DNA of 64,000 nucleotides from Latrodectus hesperus. Its lineage: Eukaryota > Arthropoda > Arachnida > Araneae > Theridiidae. The stretch is from the NCBI GenBank assembly GCA_037975125.1, contig JAJQOW010000232.1, positions 1 to 64,000 of the forward strand, in the 5' to 3' direction. Under the pieces are notes generated by a model. It was not told where the DNA came from, made no database searches, and was given only the letters and a program-made list of their open reading frames with translations. Within the stretch, counting starts at the first letter, position 1. Every line of letters begins with the position of its first letter. Shown here piece after piece: positions 24,114 to 37,242 of this stretch. A program made the position numbers and the translations under genes.

Positions 24114-26985
24114 GTGGACGGTAGGGTTTATGAATTAAAAAATAGCTAATAAGTTGCATAACAGAAGAATAGAATATGAATTTAATTCTTCTGTAGTTGT
24201 GTTTAAATATTTATACTGTTTAAGATTAATGTCATGATCCCCCCCCAAAAAAAATAAGATCTTAAAAAAAGGATTGATTTGATTTTTTGGGAAAACTTTC
24301 AATTTTGTTATTCTATGAGGTTTAGTAGTTATTATTAGTTATAAGTGTTAAAAAATAATTGCCCAGAAAACAAATTCTGCGAATCCAGCTTAGTATGATA
24401 CCCGCAAATAGCACACGGAAGTATAATTTTCATTTTCTGATATGTATATTTAATTACAAAAGTAATAAATGCAGCAAACTTTGTTCATCTTCTATTTACT
24501 GAATGCCTATTGAACTAATCAAAGTAATGTCATTTGGAGTACATGAAAACAAAAACATTTCTTGAAAATGAATTCTCCAGTTTTCCTATTATATTCAAAG
24601 ATTGGAATTTAAAAATATTTTTACGAATACAAATTTTGTGACCAAATTAATGCTGCAATGAAGTTTGATGACATTTGTGTAAAAAATTTAACTTGAAGTA
24701 TAAAGGTTTTTTTTTCCATATAAACATAGGTTTCAACTAATGTATAATCAGTTATTTATTCTAGACTGCATATACTATTTTTAGCAGAAAAAAATGAATT
24801 CAGTAGTTTGTACAATAATGTCTCACATACAGTTTTTTCCTACAAAAATGTTTAGATTTCAGAAGTCTTTTTTTTAGGTACTACGAAAAAGTATATTTAA
24901 ATAAATAGTGTACATACTTTATGAGCGTTTTGTATTCATTTAATTAAAACCCCAATTTCTCGTGAATTTTCTTTTTTTTAATAAAAAAAATAATTCAAAT
25001 AACTTTAAATCGACTTTCACTGTGTGAGACGGTATTCACAACATTACCCTCTTTGATTTCTTTCAACACCAAAATCTTTTCATTAATAAAATTCGCGGAA
25101 ACTGAAAGTTGCAAAAATTGTGTATCTTCAACAAATTCTGGGAAAAAAACAAATAAAAAGTATAATGGAGCCGGCTGGACCATTTCACTTGAAAAGGAGG
25201 TGCTACCGAAACGCGTAGGCGTATTTTTCAACAACGACGTCGGATATTTTCCGCGGGTGTTATATATCTTGCAGAGTGGGCGTCTTAGATACTACATACC
25301 TCTCTCACATCTTTTCACAGAAATTCTTAATCTTAATTTGAGATGAACAAATACGTTTCCTTCTAGATGTTTTTTATATAAATTAAGAACATCTTACCAT
25401 TTGCTAACTTCATTATAATACTTTCAAATGGATTAACGATATTCCTTCCTCCCACCTACCATGTGGGTAGTTACGGTTAAAAATAATTTTTAGGATTGTT
25501 TTTACTAGCATACAAAAACTATATGTCGAAAGATGTAACTTTTATATTTTCTGAAAGTCTTTTAATGATTTCAGTATATTTTTATTTGTGTGAAGAGTTC
25601 GTAAATAACAATTTTTATCAACTTTTCCTCCAACTGAGTTGCTTAATAGATTAAAGTGTCAGTGAAACAAAATTTATACTACCCAACATCAACTTTTTTT
25701 ATTTAACTTAAATTTTTATTTTACTTATAAAATTTGTGTTTATTTCGTAGTAAAGCTTTTTTATTTATATTCCCTTAAAACAAAATATGCAAAATCATAC
25801 TATATAATCAAATATCATAAATTGTATAGTTTTGAAATTGTGCAATAAGTTTTGATAAAATATTGGTAAAATTTAAAGGGATAAAAAAATTCAAAAATCA
25901 GATTTTCAACAATAAAACACTATATTAATAATACTCCTCATCATGCCATTAAAACTAATATACTCACTTTTATTACTTACTAGCATATTATCAATATTAT
26001 TTTAAAATATCCAATAAATGAATTTTTTATATTTATTTTTTATTTTTAACATTTTTTACACTAATGACTGTTTAGTAATTATTAATATCCTTGCACAAAA
26101 ATTCTATACTTGTTAAAATTAACATACATTAATATCTCGTAGCAAAAATAATATATTTGTCATCGAATGACAAGAACAGTATAGCTGCTATTTGGAACTC
26201 CATCTGCCACAAAATGTGTAGGGCATGGGAAAATATTATCTTTTCGAATTAAATATTAAATATTTTAAATATAAAAATTGAACAATTTTCAGAATTCATA
26301 TCTACTATTGTTAATATTATTATTATCATCTAAAGTATTGATTTATTTATCATCAAATAACAATCAATCGTTTTCAATAGTTCATCCTGTTTCGATACAT
26401 TGAAAAATGTATTGATATTACCTCATCCAATGTGGATCATTAAACTCTAATCAATTGATTGCAGTGTTCTTTTTCAAGGCATATAGTGTATCGCCAAATT
26501 AATTATTCTACCGAAGTACATGATTTAATTATCTTCATTGCAATAAAAGATAGTTTGCGTTAGAAAATTTACATAGTTTTTCCAATTTATCGAACCTTCA
26601 AAAATATTATTCTACTAATCTAATCAAGAAGCAAAGGATTATTATCATTAAACTATTAAAATCCTTTTTCAGGAAAAAATTGATTTTTTTTTTTGATAAA
26701 GTATAACAACGAATCAATAATTTTACAAGTAATTTTTTATACTATTATAAAATGCAATACAATTGTAAAATGAAAGCAATTTTTTTATTATTAGATCAGT
26801 TCAGTCAGTAAGAAGTAGGAGTATATTATTTTGAACAAGAAATTTTGATTTTTAAAATCATTTTTCCTTGAATATATTACTTTTTTCGAATAAAACAATC
26901 AAATGAAAAATACTCTTTTTTGAATAATTAACCATCATTTGAATTTTTACTTATTTACTTAAATTTCCTGATGTATTTCAAATTA
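24114..26985. other. AT-rich non-coding stretch with one GC-richer patch
   Basis: 25170-25290 is richer in CG dinucleotides (ACGACGTCGG, CCGCGG) and lies under overlapping ORFs on both strands (25053-25346 plus, 24995-25234 minus), neither of known family. It could be an old repeat or an exon; I cannot decide. Confidence 0.35.
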
Positions 26986-27001
26986 GTATATATATATATA
27001 C

Positions 27002-27040
<39 letters not shown>

Positions 27041-27048
27041 TGTGTGTG
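26986..27048. repeat. (TA)n-(TG)n compound microsatellite
   Basis: TA run 26986-27002, then a TG run 27005-27048 with one TATG interruption. Confidence 0.95.
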
Positions 27049-27692
27049 AATTATTTTATTATCATTATATTTCAAGTAAGTAATGCTGAAATTTAAAATA
27101 CATAAATTTATAACCATATGAAATTCTAAATCAAAAATGGCGTCAGAAAAAAATATCATATGTACTTCACTGCTCACTAAATAAAGGGAAAAGTACGCAA
27201 AGAAAAATTAAATGCAATAAGAATGGAGAAACACAAAGATATCAGTTTCATTCATAAAATATAAAATTACCTTTAGAAAAAGTAGAATAAAAATTGGTGT
27301 AGCAGAGTTTTTTCCCCATGTAATTCTCTGCTGGTGTTTTCCAAAGAAAGAACTAAGCCATTCAGTTGACAGCTGACCGAGTTGGCGGAAAAAAGAGGTT
27401 AAATGAAAATTGTTGGAAAAAGAACTATCAAGGAAACCGTGACTCTTATTTGATTTATGACGAACTTGAGCCGAACGATGATTGTTCGCCTTTGCGGTTT
27501 TAAATTCGTCAGACGTTAAGATCAGTCCTTTCTATATATATTACTTTGCTTTAGTAAATAACACGTGGTTTAAAAATTAAAATTCGTTTAAAAATTAAAA
27601 GCATCATAATGAGAAATTTTGTAAATAAAAATTAAGTAAATATTTGTATTGTTATTTATAAGTAATAGACATGTTATTTAATACGATTCCGG
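27049..27692. other. Non-coding stretch
   Basis: 27360-27530 is less AT-rich but shows no recognised feature. Confidence 0.4.
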
Positions 27693-27943
27693 GGCACAGA
27701 TGCCGTATAATCCAAGATAAATTAAATTTTTTTGGCGATGAAGAAATGTTGCCAAGGTTGACGTAATGTGACGTGCGAGATGACGTAAATATTAGGGTTG
27801 CCAAAATAGAATTTTCTGCATAATTTTTATAGGTCTCCCTGCCAATGACGCAATAAAAACCAAGTTGCTAGATACATAAGAAAATCCGTCAAAAAATCAC
27901 CAAACTCAGAATTTGGCATTCTGGATATTTGTGCATCTGTGCC
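27693..27943 (+). mobile_element. MITE family A, copy 1
   Basis: A 251-bp non-coding element starting GGCACAGATGCCGTATAA and ending GTGCATCTGTGCC. Its body (GGCGATGAAGAAATG, TTGCCAAAATAGAATTTTC, ACATAAGAAAATCCG) matches the reverse complement of the copy at 30167-30420 along its length, at roughly 80% by eye. The outer 11 bp of its ends pair perfectly; inner terminal sequence has decayed. No clear target duplication. Confidence 0.85.
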
Positions 27944-28245
27944 CGAATGTTGTATTTTTGAACCGTGGTACTCTTTGTGGTATTGGCGGTACTCTTCTCC
28001 TCGTCCTGCTATGTCATACCCCAACAGCGACATCAGCTTATAAGAGACTTTACAGACTTAAGAGGGATAAGGCATAGCATTATCGTATGGGCTGAAGAAA
28101 CTCGTCCTTTCCTATAAAACTATACCGATTAAATAAAAATAATATGCAGTTAACGTTAATAAAAACAATTAACAATGACTAACTTCTCAAATCTGTTGTC
28201 GTCTAATTCAATGTTTCTAGAAGCCAACGAGTTGCTCATAGCGAT
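27944..28245. other. Interval between MITE and retroposon
   Basis: No gene. It continues across the following insertion at 28637. Confidence 0.4.
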
Positions 28246-28636
28246 ACGACTCGCAGCCTTTTCTAGTCCTGTTAGCTGCCTTACCGCGGTTAGGAGGTGA
28301 CACTGGGTTGAATGGGCAAAGTACCACGGGGGCGTAGCTCCTGGCAGGGTCACCCAAGCCGTGAAGGTCATCCCATTATGCCCTACTAAAGCTGACAGGC
28401 GTTCCATGGAGGAAAATCAGACTTCAACCATCAGCTTGTCTATGGTGCTCCAGATCTTCAGAAGCATGAAATACTTTGCCAGTGCATTTCTTGAGCTGCT
28501 TGAATTTTGACTTGGAAGAGGCTTTTTCAAAGCCCTTCTATGTTTTTGGATTTCCTGGCTGTTTATGGACTTGCTGAGTTGGTCTAGTATTGGAATTGGA
28601 CCATATGGGATTAACAACAACAACAACGACTCGCAG
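28246..28636 (+). mobile_element. Retroposon with (AAC)n tail and 11-bp target duplication
   Basis: ACGACTCGCAG occurs at 28246-28256 and again at 28626-28636. Between them is a GC-richer 369-bp insert that ends in GGGATTAACAACAACAACAAC on the plus strand. A simple-repeat tail next to a target duplication is the mark of target-primed reverse transcription, so this is a SINE or a 5'-truncated LINE. I see no clear tRNA head (no good A/B boxes). Minus-strand ORFs of 83-84 codons here are not convincing. Confidence 0.85.
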
Positions 28637-30166
28637 TATGCTGTTTCTGATACATTGTGGACATTTAACATAAAACATAAATAAAGAATTTTTTTTACAT
28701 CGACTGTGAAAATTATTTTAAAAATAAAAAAATTGTTTTTAAAAGAACTACGCGAAGAAGAAAAAGTTTTATAGGTGTTTTCGCTAATATCGGAAGTGAA
28801 TGAAATGACAAATGTATCTCTTTATTGACAGTTCCTCTTTCAAAATTTAAATATTTAACTGAAAAAATGAGTGTTTTACTTTTTTTTATATAATGATAAT
28901 AAAAAACATGTGTGAATATAACTGGAACAAAAGATCAAATTTTTGAAGCTAAATAAGACATATTTACAAATTTAAAAAAACTAAATCGAATTATAAAAAA
29001 AATGATACTTAACATTTTTTTTAGAATTCACACGTCATTTGAGGAAAGAACTTCTTAATTTTAAATAAGAGAAAATTACAAAAACTCTTTTTGTTAATTT
29101 GCTGCGAAAAAAGTGTTTTGGTAAGTTCATTAAAAATTGAAAAATAATTTACGGTAAATAGATTCTATGAAAATTACAATTTAAGTAATAATGTAATTAA
29201 CAATAAAGGCTGATCGCAAATCGGATGCATGCTAAAACTTAATAGCTCTTGAAATCATCGAAGATAATTTTATCAATATTAAGAAGACACTGATTTTAAA
29301 GATTATATATATGTATATTAAAACGAAACAATAACCATATATTGTTTTCAACACTTAAACTCTATCGATAAACGATTGAATTGTACAGAAAAAATATTGC
29401 CAAGAGTCTATTGAAAAAATATGCAATGAATTTTGAGTTTTAAGGATGATACATTCTTGTAGATTGGAATCTTAACTTAAAGAAGTTGTAAGATTCTTGA
29501 AGTTGATTTGCATATTATCTTTCTTGGAGTGGAGAAGAGATGGTATAAAGGATTTACGAGAGCTGCATCAACTACATATTTTTGTGAAGAAAACGATCAA
29601 CTCAAAGCGTCTAGAAAAACACTTACACGTATGATATCATTTACTAAATATTATTACAACATGTCTGCCATGATAAACAGGGTATCAAATGATTTTAAAT
29701 AATGGCGTGAAATGTTTTAGATTTAGAGATGCGTTATTATTTTTGAATATATATTTTCAAGACAAAATTCATGAAATAATTAGATTGAAACAAAAAAACT
29801 TTCGTTGATGTCTATAGAATGTTTCTGGTATAATCCTTCTTTGAGCTTGGTTAAGGTTTGCATTCAAGAATACTCAATTAAATTTTGATAAGAAAACTAA
29901 ATAACTGATGAATGTAACGATTAATAAAAACTTAACCAATTAACTATAGTCAATACTTAAAGAATATAGAAGAATAAATTGTAACAAAAAATATGAAGCA
30001 TTGTTCAGATTAGGAAAAACAAGAAAATCTTCTTTAATTATGTTAAAAGTTAAAACTTATCTCCCCTTAAATAATAGTCAATTTAGAAAAAATGACTATT
30101 GAAGATTTTAAAAATACAAATCGTTCAATTTTAATTACTAAGAAGCTCATAAAAACAATTCACATC
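28637..30166. other. AT-rich non-coding stretch
   Basis: No gene recognised. The 64-codon ORF at 29508-29702 has no family resemblance. Confidence 0.4.
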
Positions 30167-30420
30167 GGCACAGGTGCCGTATAATCCATGCGCCAAATTC
30201 TGAGATTGGCGATTTTTTGGCGGATTTTCTTATGTATCTGGCAACCTTGTTTTTGCTACGTCATAAATATGGATACCTATAAGAATTATGCGGAAAATTC
30301 TATTTTGGTAACCCTAGTATTTACGTTATCGCGCACGTCACGATACTTCATCTTGGCAGCATTTCTTCATCGCCAAAAAAATTCAGAATTTGGAATCATG
30401 GATTATACGGCACCTGTGCC
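30167..30420 (-). mobile_element. MITE family A, copy 2
   Basis: 254 bp with perfect inverted termini of 22 bp beginning GGCACAGGTGCCGTATAA. A secondary inverted block (GCCAAATTCTGAG.. / ..TCAGAATTTGG) lies inside. It is flanked by TTCACATC on the left and TTCACATT on the right, a likely 8-bp target duplication (7 of 8), which fits a hAT-type element. It is opposite in orientation to copy 1, and the ORF across it is an artefact. Confidence 0.88.
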
Positions 30421-30488
30421 TTCACATTTATAACCATGATATTTTGAAATGTCGATACATTTCATCGAGGCGTTTATATTTTTTATAA

Positions 30489-30769
30489 CAGCGGGCACTG
30501 GGTTACTAACACATGTTACAACAAGGCCGGAAACTGCTACTCATTTGTCGTTACCCAGTGGGCACCTGTCAACCAAGTCACGGAGGCGAGTAGCATCACT
30601 CACGCCATACCACCACAAACCCGCTTATAGGGTGGGCCACATTCATACAACATCACAGAAGAAAGGACAGAGAAACAGAGAGAGAGAAAGAGTAACATCC
30701 GTGGGATTCGAGCCCGAGACCCACAGCTCAGTAGTCAGGAACGCTAACCACTCAGCCATGGGTTCGCCG
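30489..30769 (-). mobile_element. tRNA-derived SINE, copy 2 of 3
   Basis: Same body as the copy at 20.5 kb (GCCATACCACCACAAACCCG and CCAAGTCACGGAGGCGAGTA on the plus strand). The head is more decayed: the B box reads GGATTCGAGCCC on the plus strand. A purine-rich (GA)n stretch at 30675-30692 has expanded. It is not followed by an AT tract. The 146-codon plus-strand ORF spanning it is repeat-derived. Confidence 0.85.
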
Positions 30770-33025
30770 TTTCGGAATTATAACACACACAATTGGGTAA
30801 TATTGTGTATTTCTGGAAAAGATGTAAAAATAGAGTTTTGTGTAAGACCCGATCAACACAGCGAAATAATTTTAAACTTTAAAAAGTGATGCTTTAATAT
30901 GAAATATACACAAAGACTATGTTCAATCAATATTTCACATAAACTTAAATATAGTCATTTAATCTAGTGATTTCAGTTTATAAATGTCTTCTCATTGTGT
31001 TTAAGTATTTATATCTCATTGAAGCTTCCAAACAAGCTCCAGATTATGATCTGGGATACATCCTGCGGAAAAAGACAGTACAAATGGCACTCATTTTTCT
31101 TCAAACTAACACACCTCTACAAAGGAGGGATTTCAAGTTCATTGAATTTTTAATGCGCATAATATGAAATTTTGGGTTGCAACAATATCAAAGCAACAAA
31201 TGACTTTTTACTTGCCAAGCTTTCACAAACAAAACGATCATGCGTAAGTAAACAGATAATAAATAACAAAAAAAATAACAATATCGTATTTAATTAGCTA
31301 ATTATGAGCATGTGGTTTTCGTAAATTTATTCATTCTACTTTAAAACTCAAAGGAGCATATGAAAATAAAAACACTTCTTTTAAAATTATTTAATTTACA
31401 TATCTATGATGTTTCGAAATCTCAAAAGTAAATCCAATGAGTAAGCAATTAAGTTTAACACATAAGACTTAATAAAAGACAAGTATATTTTACTTAGCAG
31501 CGAAAGAACAAAAGTAAAATAAGAAAAACTATTAATTAAAAGCTAATTTCTATTTGGAATTTCGTAATTTACAGCCACCGAGGGAAAAACAACACGTAGC
31601 TAAAAAAGAAAAATAATCAACTTCATTATCGTGATTTTACTCTTTTAAAAAGTTAAGATGAATTAAGAATAAAGAATTATTTTTTTCTTGATTATACTGA
31701 AACTAACTTTAGCTAAACTAACAAAGCATAAGATCTTAAAATAGTTATGGATCAAATTAATACTGTTTTACATTTTCTTTTTTTGAGAAACTTAGAAAGA
31801 AACGAATTTTTTATTCTACGTCTTTAAAGATTTTGATGCATATATTTACTAGCTATGAATGAATTTTAGATGAAAGTAAGTAAAATTGGTGAAATAATTC
31901 ATTATTTTAATGCAGTTAAAAATAAACTTTTTAAACTTTCTTATTATTTGAAATTCATAATTTATATCCCAAAAAATAAATAAAAATAATTACTACAACA
32001 AGTGATAAACATCAAAACTTAATAAAATGCGCCTAAAGTTTTTCAGATAATAGTGATTAGCGAGATAGATGAGTTAAGGAAATTTGAAAAGTAGAGGAAA
32101 TTAGAGATTAAAATAATTATTTCCTTCTTGGATGGAACTAAATTACCTTGAACATTAGTGATAATTAAAAAGTAATCAGAGCCGATAATAATATGCTTTT
32201 CTCTAAGAAACTTATTGACAAATATTAAAAAACAGCAATCATAGGAAGATTATTATGATCAGCAACATTTGGATAGATAAAATATGCTATAGATGGGAAG
32301 ATGATTTTTCAATTAAAAAATAATAATTTCTAAATTATTAGTAAATTAGGAAATAACATGTTCTATTAGAATAAGCATTGTATCTATTTATTCAATAATC
32401 ATCGAAATAATTAAAAACAATTAAAAACGCTGAATTTTAAAATTAAAAAAAAAAGAAGTAGAAGAAAAAGAAAAGAAACTGCTACAGACAACATTGATAT
32501 CACTTATTATATTTCCTATCGTAAACTCATTTTATTATTATTTCTTTACTTTAAATAATGAAAAAAAGGTACTTTTTACTCGACAAATTTATCATTCTTT
32601 AAAAAAAGGCCTAAGTCGATGACTTTTATTTTAGAAAATTCAAAATATAACAATTGAAAAAATATAATTATAAATAATCAAAATAAAATAAATATGGTAA
32701 TTATATTCAAAATAATATGATATAAAAATTCATATTTTTGCATAAATCATGCATTTTTATCATATTTATTTTGAATAGTTATCAATGATACATTACTTTT
32801 AAATACGATTGTTTGGATCATAGCTTTTATATAATACATCATTTACCAGGATAGATCTTTTGTGAAATAAAGTTCCTTGTTTTAATATTTCAATTAAATA
32901 TTTCATGGACTTAAAAAATAATTCTATATGGAAAAAATATCAAAAATAAAAAAATCCTGTGTTTAAGACCGCATGATTTTTTTGTTTTCCAAATTTATTT
33001 GATAAATTACAAATTTAATTAATTA
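30770..33025. other. AT-rich non-coding stretch
   Basis: No gene, RNA or repeat family recognised. Confidence 0.45.
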
Positions 33026-33808
33026 ATCAATCATAAGCTATTTCGTATAATTATTTATTTTATTTATTAATACAGATAATTTTATGAAATTGTAAGTTTC
33101 TTCCGAATATAATGAAACTAAGAAAAATTTAAGAACTTTTCTTATGATCTCAGTAAAGATTACAAAAAATAAAATTGAGGTTTAACAGTAATTCAGGCAT
33201 AAAACTATCATAAATAATCATAAGGTATTTCGTATGATTATTTATTTAATTTAGTGATATAGATGCGTTACTAATTAATTTTATAAAATCGTAAGTTTCT
33301 TCCGAATAGAATATAGCTAAGAAAAATTTAAGAACTTTTCTTATGATCTCAGTAAAGATTACAAAAAATAAAATTGAGGTTTAACGGTAATTCAGGCATA
33401 AAACTATCATAAATAATCATAAGCTATTTCGTATAGTTATTTAATAAAATTAGTGATATAGATACACTACTATTTAATTTTATGAAATCGTAAGTTTCTT
33501 CCGAATAGAATGTAGATAAATTTAAGAATTTTTCTAATGATTTCAGTAAAGATTACCGAAAAAAAATTGAGGTTTAACAGTAATTCAGGCATAAAACTAT
33601 CCTAAATAATCATAAGGTATTTCGTATGATTATTTAATAAATTTAGTGATATAGATACACACACATTATACCATTTAATTTTAAGAAATTGCAAGTTTCT
33701 TCCGTATAGAACGAAACTAAGAAAAATTTAAGAACTTTTCTTAGGATCTTAGTAAAGACTACAAAAAATAAAATCGACATTTAACAGTAAATTAGGCATA
33801 AAACTAGT
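33026..33808. repeat. Satellite of about 199 bp, 4 copies
   Basis: GTAAGTTTCTTCCGAAT-like starts fall at 33092, 33291, 33490 and 33691 (spacings 199, 199, 201). Shared blocks include AAGAACTTTTCTTATGATCT, TTAACAGTAATTCAGGCATA and AATCATAAGCTATTTCGTAT. Copy 4 has a short ACACACAT insertion near its start. Very AT-rich and non-coding. Confidence 0.92.
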
Positions 33809-34904
33809 ATTTTTAGAAATATTATGAGATCAGGAGAAGAATAAATCAATTTAAATTTTATTTCTACTATTTCGGTACGATCGTATTTGTCTTCTCAAAA
33901 GTTATCGTTAGAAATATTATTTAGTCAATGAAAAAAAAATTTTTCTTTTGCAATCCTAAAAATATCAAGAATCTTTTCAAAAACTGTATCCAGATTTACC
34001 CGTAATTCATTTAAAAAAAGCATGTCGTTTTTCTACAGGTAATTTAACAAAATTTATATAGTTTTGAAAGGTACAATAATGCATTTCACATTATAATTCT
34101 TGTACACATGAAACATACGAATTTTTAATAATACATTCAGAATTGAATTTTACTGTAAAATGTATGAATTAAGCACAACAACCAGAATTAATTTTCAAAA
34201 ACATTACGGCAAAGTTATTTCAAAATGAACAGATTCATTGCACGCAACAACAACAACATAACTATTATTTTCGGCTATAAAAAAACTCTTCCGTAAATTA
34301 ATTAGCCGCTTAAAATATCCATTACAACAACCGAAGCAAAGTGTAATATGATAAGCTTTTTGGATCGAGAATAATAATATTGAAAATAAATAATTAAAGT
34401 TAGTAATGGTTTTTTGAAATCTTGTTTAGACGCGGGTGATTACTGTAATTACAATTTTGCATTATTATTACTAGAGATAGAAAACATTCATATATTAAAA
34501 ATAGTTTAGATACCTCATGGGAAAATAGAAAATCCGCAAATCAATAATTTCAAACACAAAATCTTGCATAACATATAAAAAAATAATTCCGGAAGCAGAT
34601 CATTAAAATTATACTTCTTAATTTATAAAAAAGAAATGTAAAAGTTAATCTCTCGTTCCTAAGTTAAATTTTAATATATAAAACGTTTCAAATTAATGTC
34701 ACATATGTATAAACTCACCAAATTTTTGAAATGTTCCATAGGGACACTGGTATGTCCCAGCGTCGCAAGTACCTAGAGGTATACATGGTTACGGATAAGG
34801 AACTTTGAAAACAAATAATTTAAATAATAACAATAAATGACTAAAGCATATAAATTCAAAAATTTTATTTCTTAAAATATCTAAATTTTACTTCAACATT
34901 TGAA
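33809..34904. other. AT-rich non-coding stretch
   Basis: Nothing recognised apart from a short (CAA)n at 34241-34256. Confidence 0.4.
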
Positions 34905-35905
34905 TAAATAAAATGAAGAAATTGATGAAATTAAGTATAAAATGAAAGAATGAAAATTTGATGAAATAAAATGAATAGAATTAAGGAATGAAAATTTTTG
35001 CACAAAACTTTTAACTCAAAAATTTTGTTCGAATTTTCATTCCTCATTAGAAGCGCTTTAACATTTTGAATGAGGAATGAAAATAAGAACAATATTTACA
35101 TGTGCTTTTCATTGTCTTGGATTTTTTTAGACGATTTTGGTTTCAATATTGTTGTAAATCTTAATCTTGTTGTTAATCTTAATCTTGGTTGATTAATCAT
35201 GTTGTAAGGAATGGAAATTTGATGAAATAAAATGAATAAAATTAAGGAATGAAAATTTTTGAATAAAGGTTTTAACTTTAAAATTTTGTTCGAATTTTCA
35301 TTCCTCATTAGAATTGCACTTCTTTCTTAACATTTTGAATGAGGAATGAAAATTTGAACAATATTTGCAAGTGCTTTTCATTGTATAGGACTTTTTTTAG
35401 AAGGTAAATTTTGGTTTTGATCTTGTTGTAAATCTTAATCTTGGTTGATTAATCAAGTAGTAAGGAATGGAAATTTGATGAAATAAAATGAATAAAATTA
35501 AGGAATAAAAACTTTTAACTTAAAAATTTTGTTCGAATTTTCATTCCTTATTAGAAGCGCTTCTTTCTAAACACTTCGAATTAGGAATGAAAATTCGAAC
35601 AATATTTACATGGGATTTTCATTGTCTAGGACTTTTTTTAGAAAGTCATTTTTGGTTTAAATCATGTTGTAAGGGATGAAAATTTGATGAAATAAAACGA
35701 ATAAAATTAAGGAATAAAAACTTTTGAACGAAACTTTTAACTTTTAAAAATATTGTTCAAATTTTCATTCCTTATCAGTAGTGCTTCTTTCTTAACACTT
35801 CGAATGAGGAATGAAAATTCGAACAGTATTTACATGTGCTTTTCATTGTCTAGGGCTTTTTTTTAGGAAGTCATTTTTGGTTTTAATCTTGTTATAAGCA
35901 TCTTC
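34905..35905. repeat. Satellite of about 209-261 bp with a conserved hairpin, 4 copies
   Basis: Units start at a GAAATTTGATGAAATAAAAT block (about 34951, 35212, 35468, 35677). Each carries an inverted repeat GTTCGAATTTTCATTCCT ... AGGAATGAAAATTCGAAC, with stems at 35027/35090, 35288/35359, 35531/35600 and 35755/35824 and arms of about 22 bp. A TTGTTGTAAATCTTAATCTTG block varies in copy number and explains the uneven unit length. Confidence 0.9.
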
Positions 35906-36799
35906 AAGTTAATTCGACATTAATTTTATCATGACATTAATTTTGCATGCCATGAAGCCATTAATCGTAGATTCATTCCATCATCACGCGTTGCTCGAAG
36001 AAAATACTCTCAACTAGTGCTGAAGTTCCAGGTAATCAGAAAGCATACTCAGCAATTTTGATCAGATTGGAGGCTGCTGTGGGATTAATTATTTTTAGAC
36101 TTCTTTTTGGTCGTTTACAAAATCAATTTTTTTTTATATGGAGGTGAAATAAAACAACGAGATTTTGTCTGAAAACCAGGACGCGTTTGAAGATTAGAGT
36201 AATTATTCAGTAATAAATTATCTCAATTACTAGCCTAGCCACACACATTATATTATTAAGTATATATATACAAGCTAAAAAATTAAACCATACTTTGTGC
36301 GACATCATTGAAATCTAAAATTTAAATGAATAAATACAGTTTCAAATTCTTAAAATATAAAAAATTTCAAAAGCCAAAAATTTCACAAATAGTATCAACT
36401 TAAAAATTACAAAGATGGTTTTTAATTGCCCAACATAGTAGGAATGTCTCCTTTTTTATTACATTCTATTATACTTTTTTAAATGTTAAAGTTTTTAACA
36501 TTTAAAAATATTAATGATAAAATACTTAGAAATATTCCAAGCTAGACTACATTTTCCATGTAAGTCTAGCATGTAAGAGGAAAATGGTAACAGGAACTAA
36601 ACATTTTTTATAAATATAATTAACTATTCGAAATAATGAAAAAACAAATGTACCATCTTTTGCCCGAAATCATCAATGTATTTCCGTTTTAACCTCGCTA
36701 TATTCCTTTCAAGGAAGATAAGAACTTTTCTTACGCACAGCGAATTTTGCGGTGTTAATAAAGGGCAAATCCTTTAAAATTCAAATATCTCAAAATGTA
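35906..36799. other. AT-rich non-coding stretch
   Basis: 35940-36100 is slightly less AT-rich. No feature recognised. Confidence 0.4.
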
Positions 36800-37242
36800 T
36801 GACTAAATCTTATTCAAATCATGTTATTCAAATGTTTGTGCCAAATCTTAATCAAATCATGTTATTCAAACGTTTGTGCCAAATCTTATTAAAATCATGT
36901 TATTCAAATGTTTGTGCCAAATCTTAATCAAATCATGTTATTCAAATGTTTGTGCCAAATCTTATTCAAATCATGTTAATCAAATATTTGTGCCAAATCT
37001 TATTCAAATAATGTTATTCAAATGTTTGTGCCAAATCTTATTCCAATCATGTTATTCAAATGTTTGTGCCAAATCTTATTCCAATCATGTTATTCAAATG
37101 TTTGTGCCAAATTTTAATCAAATCACGTTATTCAAATGTTTGTGCCAAATCTTATTCAAATCATGTTATTCAAATGTTTGTGCCAAATCTTATTCAAATC
37201 ATGTTATTCAAATGTTTGTGCCAAATCTTATTCAAATCATGA
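36800..37242. repeat. 38-bp tandem array, about 11.5 copies
   Basis: Unit ATCTTATTCAAATCATGTTA followed by TTCAAATGTTTGTGCCAA. TTTGTGCCAA recurs every 38 bp with only a few substitutions. As 38 is not a multiple of 3, the apparent 128-codon ORF cycles through all frames of the repeat and is not a gene. Confidence 0.96.

Noticed and set aside
30449..30889. 146-codon plus-strand ORF
   Set aside because: It lies mostly in the reverse complement of a SINE and continues into random flank.
33026..37242. CRISPR array
   Set aside because: Repeats are directly tandem without unique spacers, and the DNA is clearly eukaryotic.
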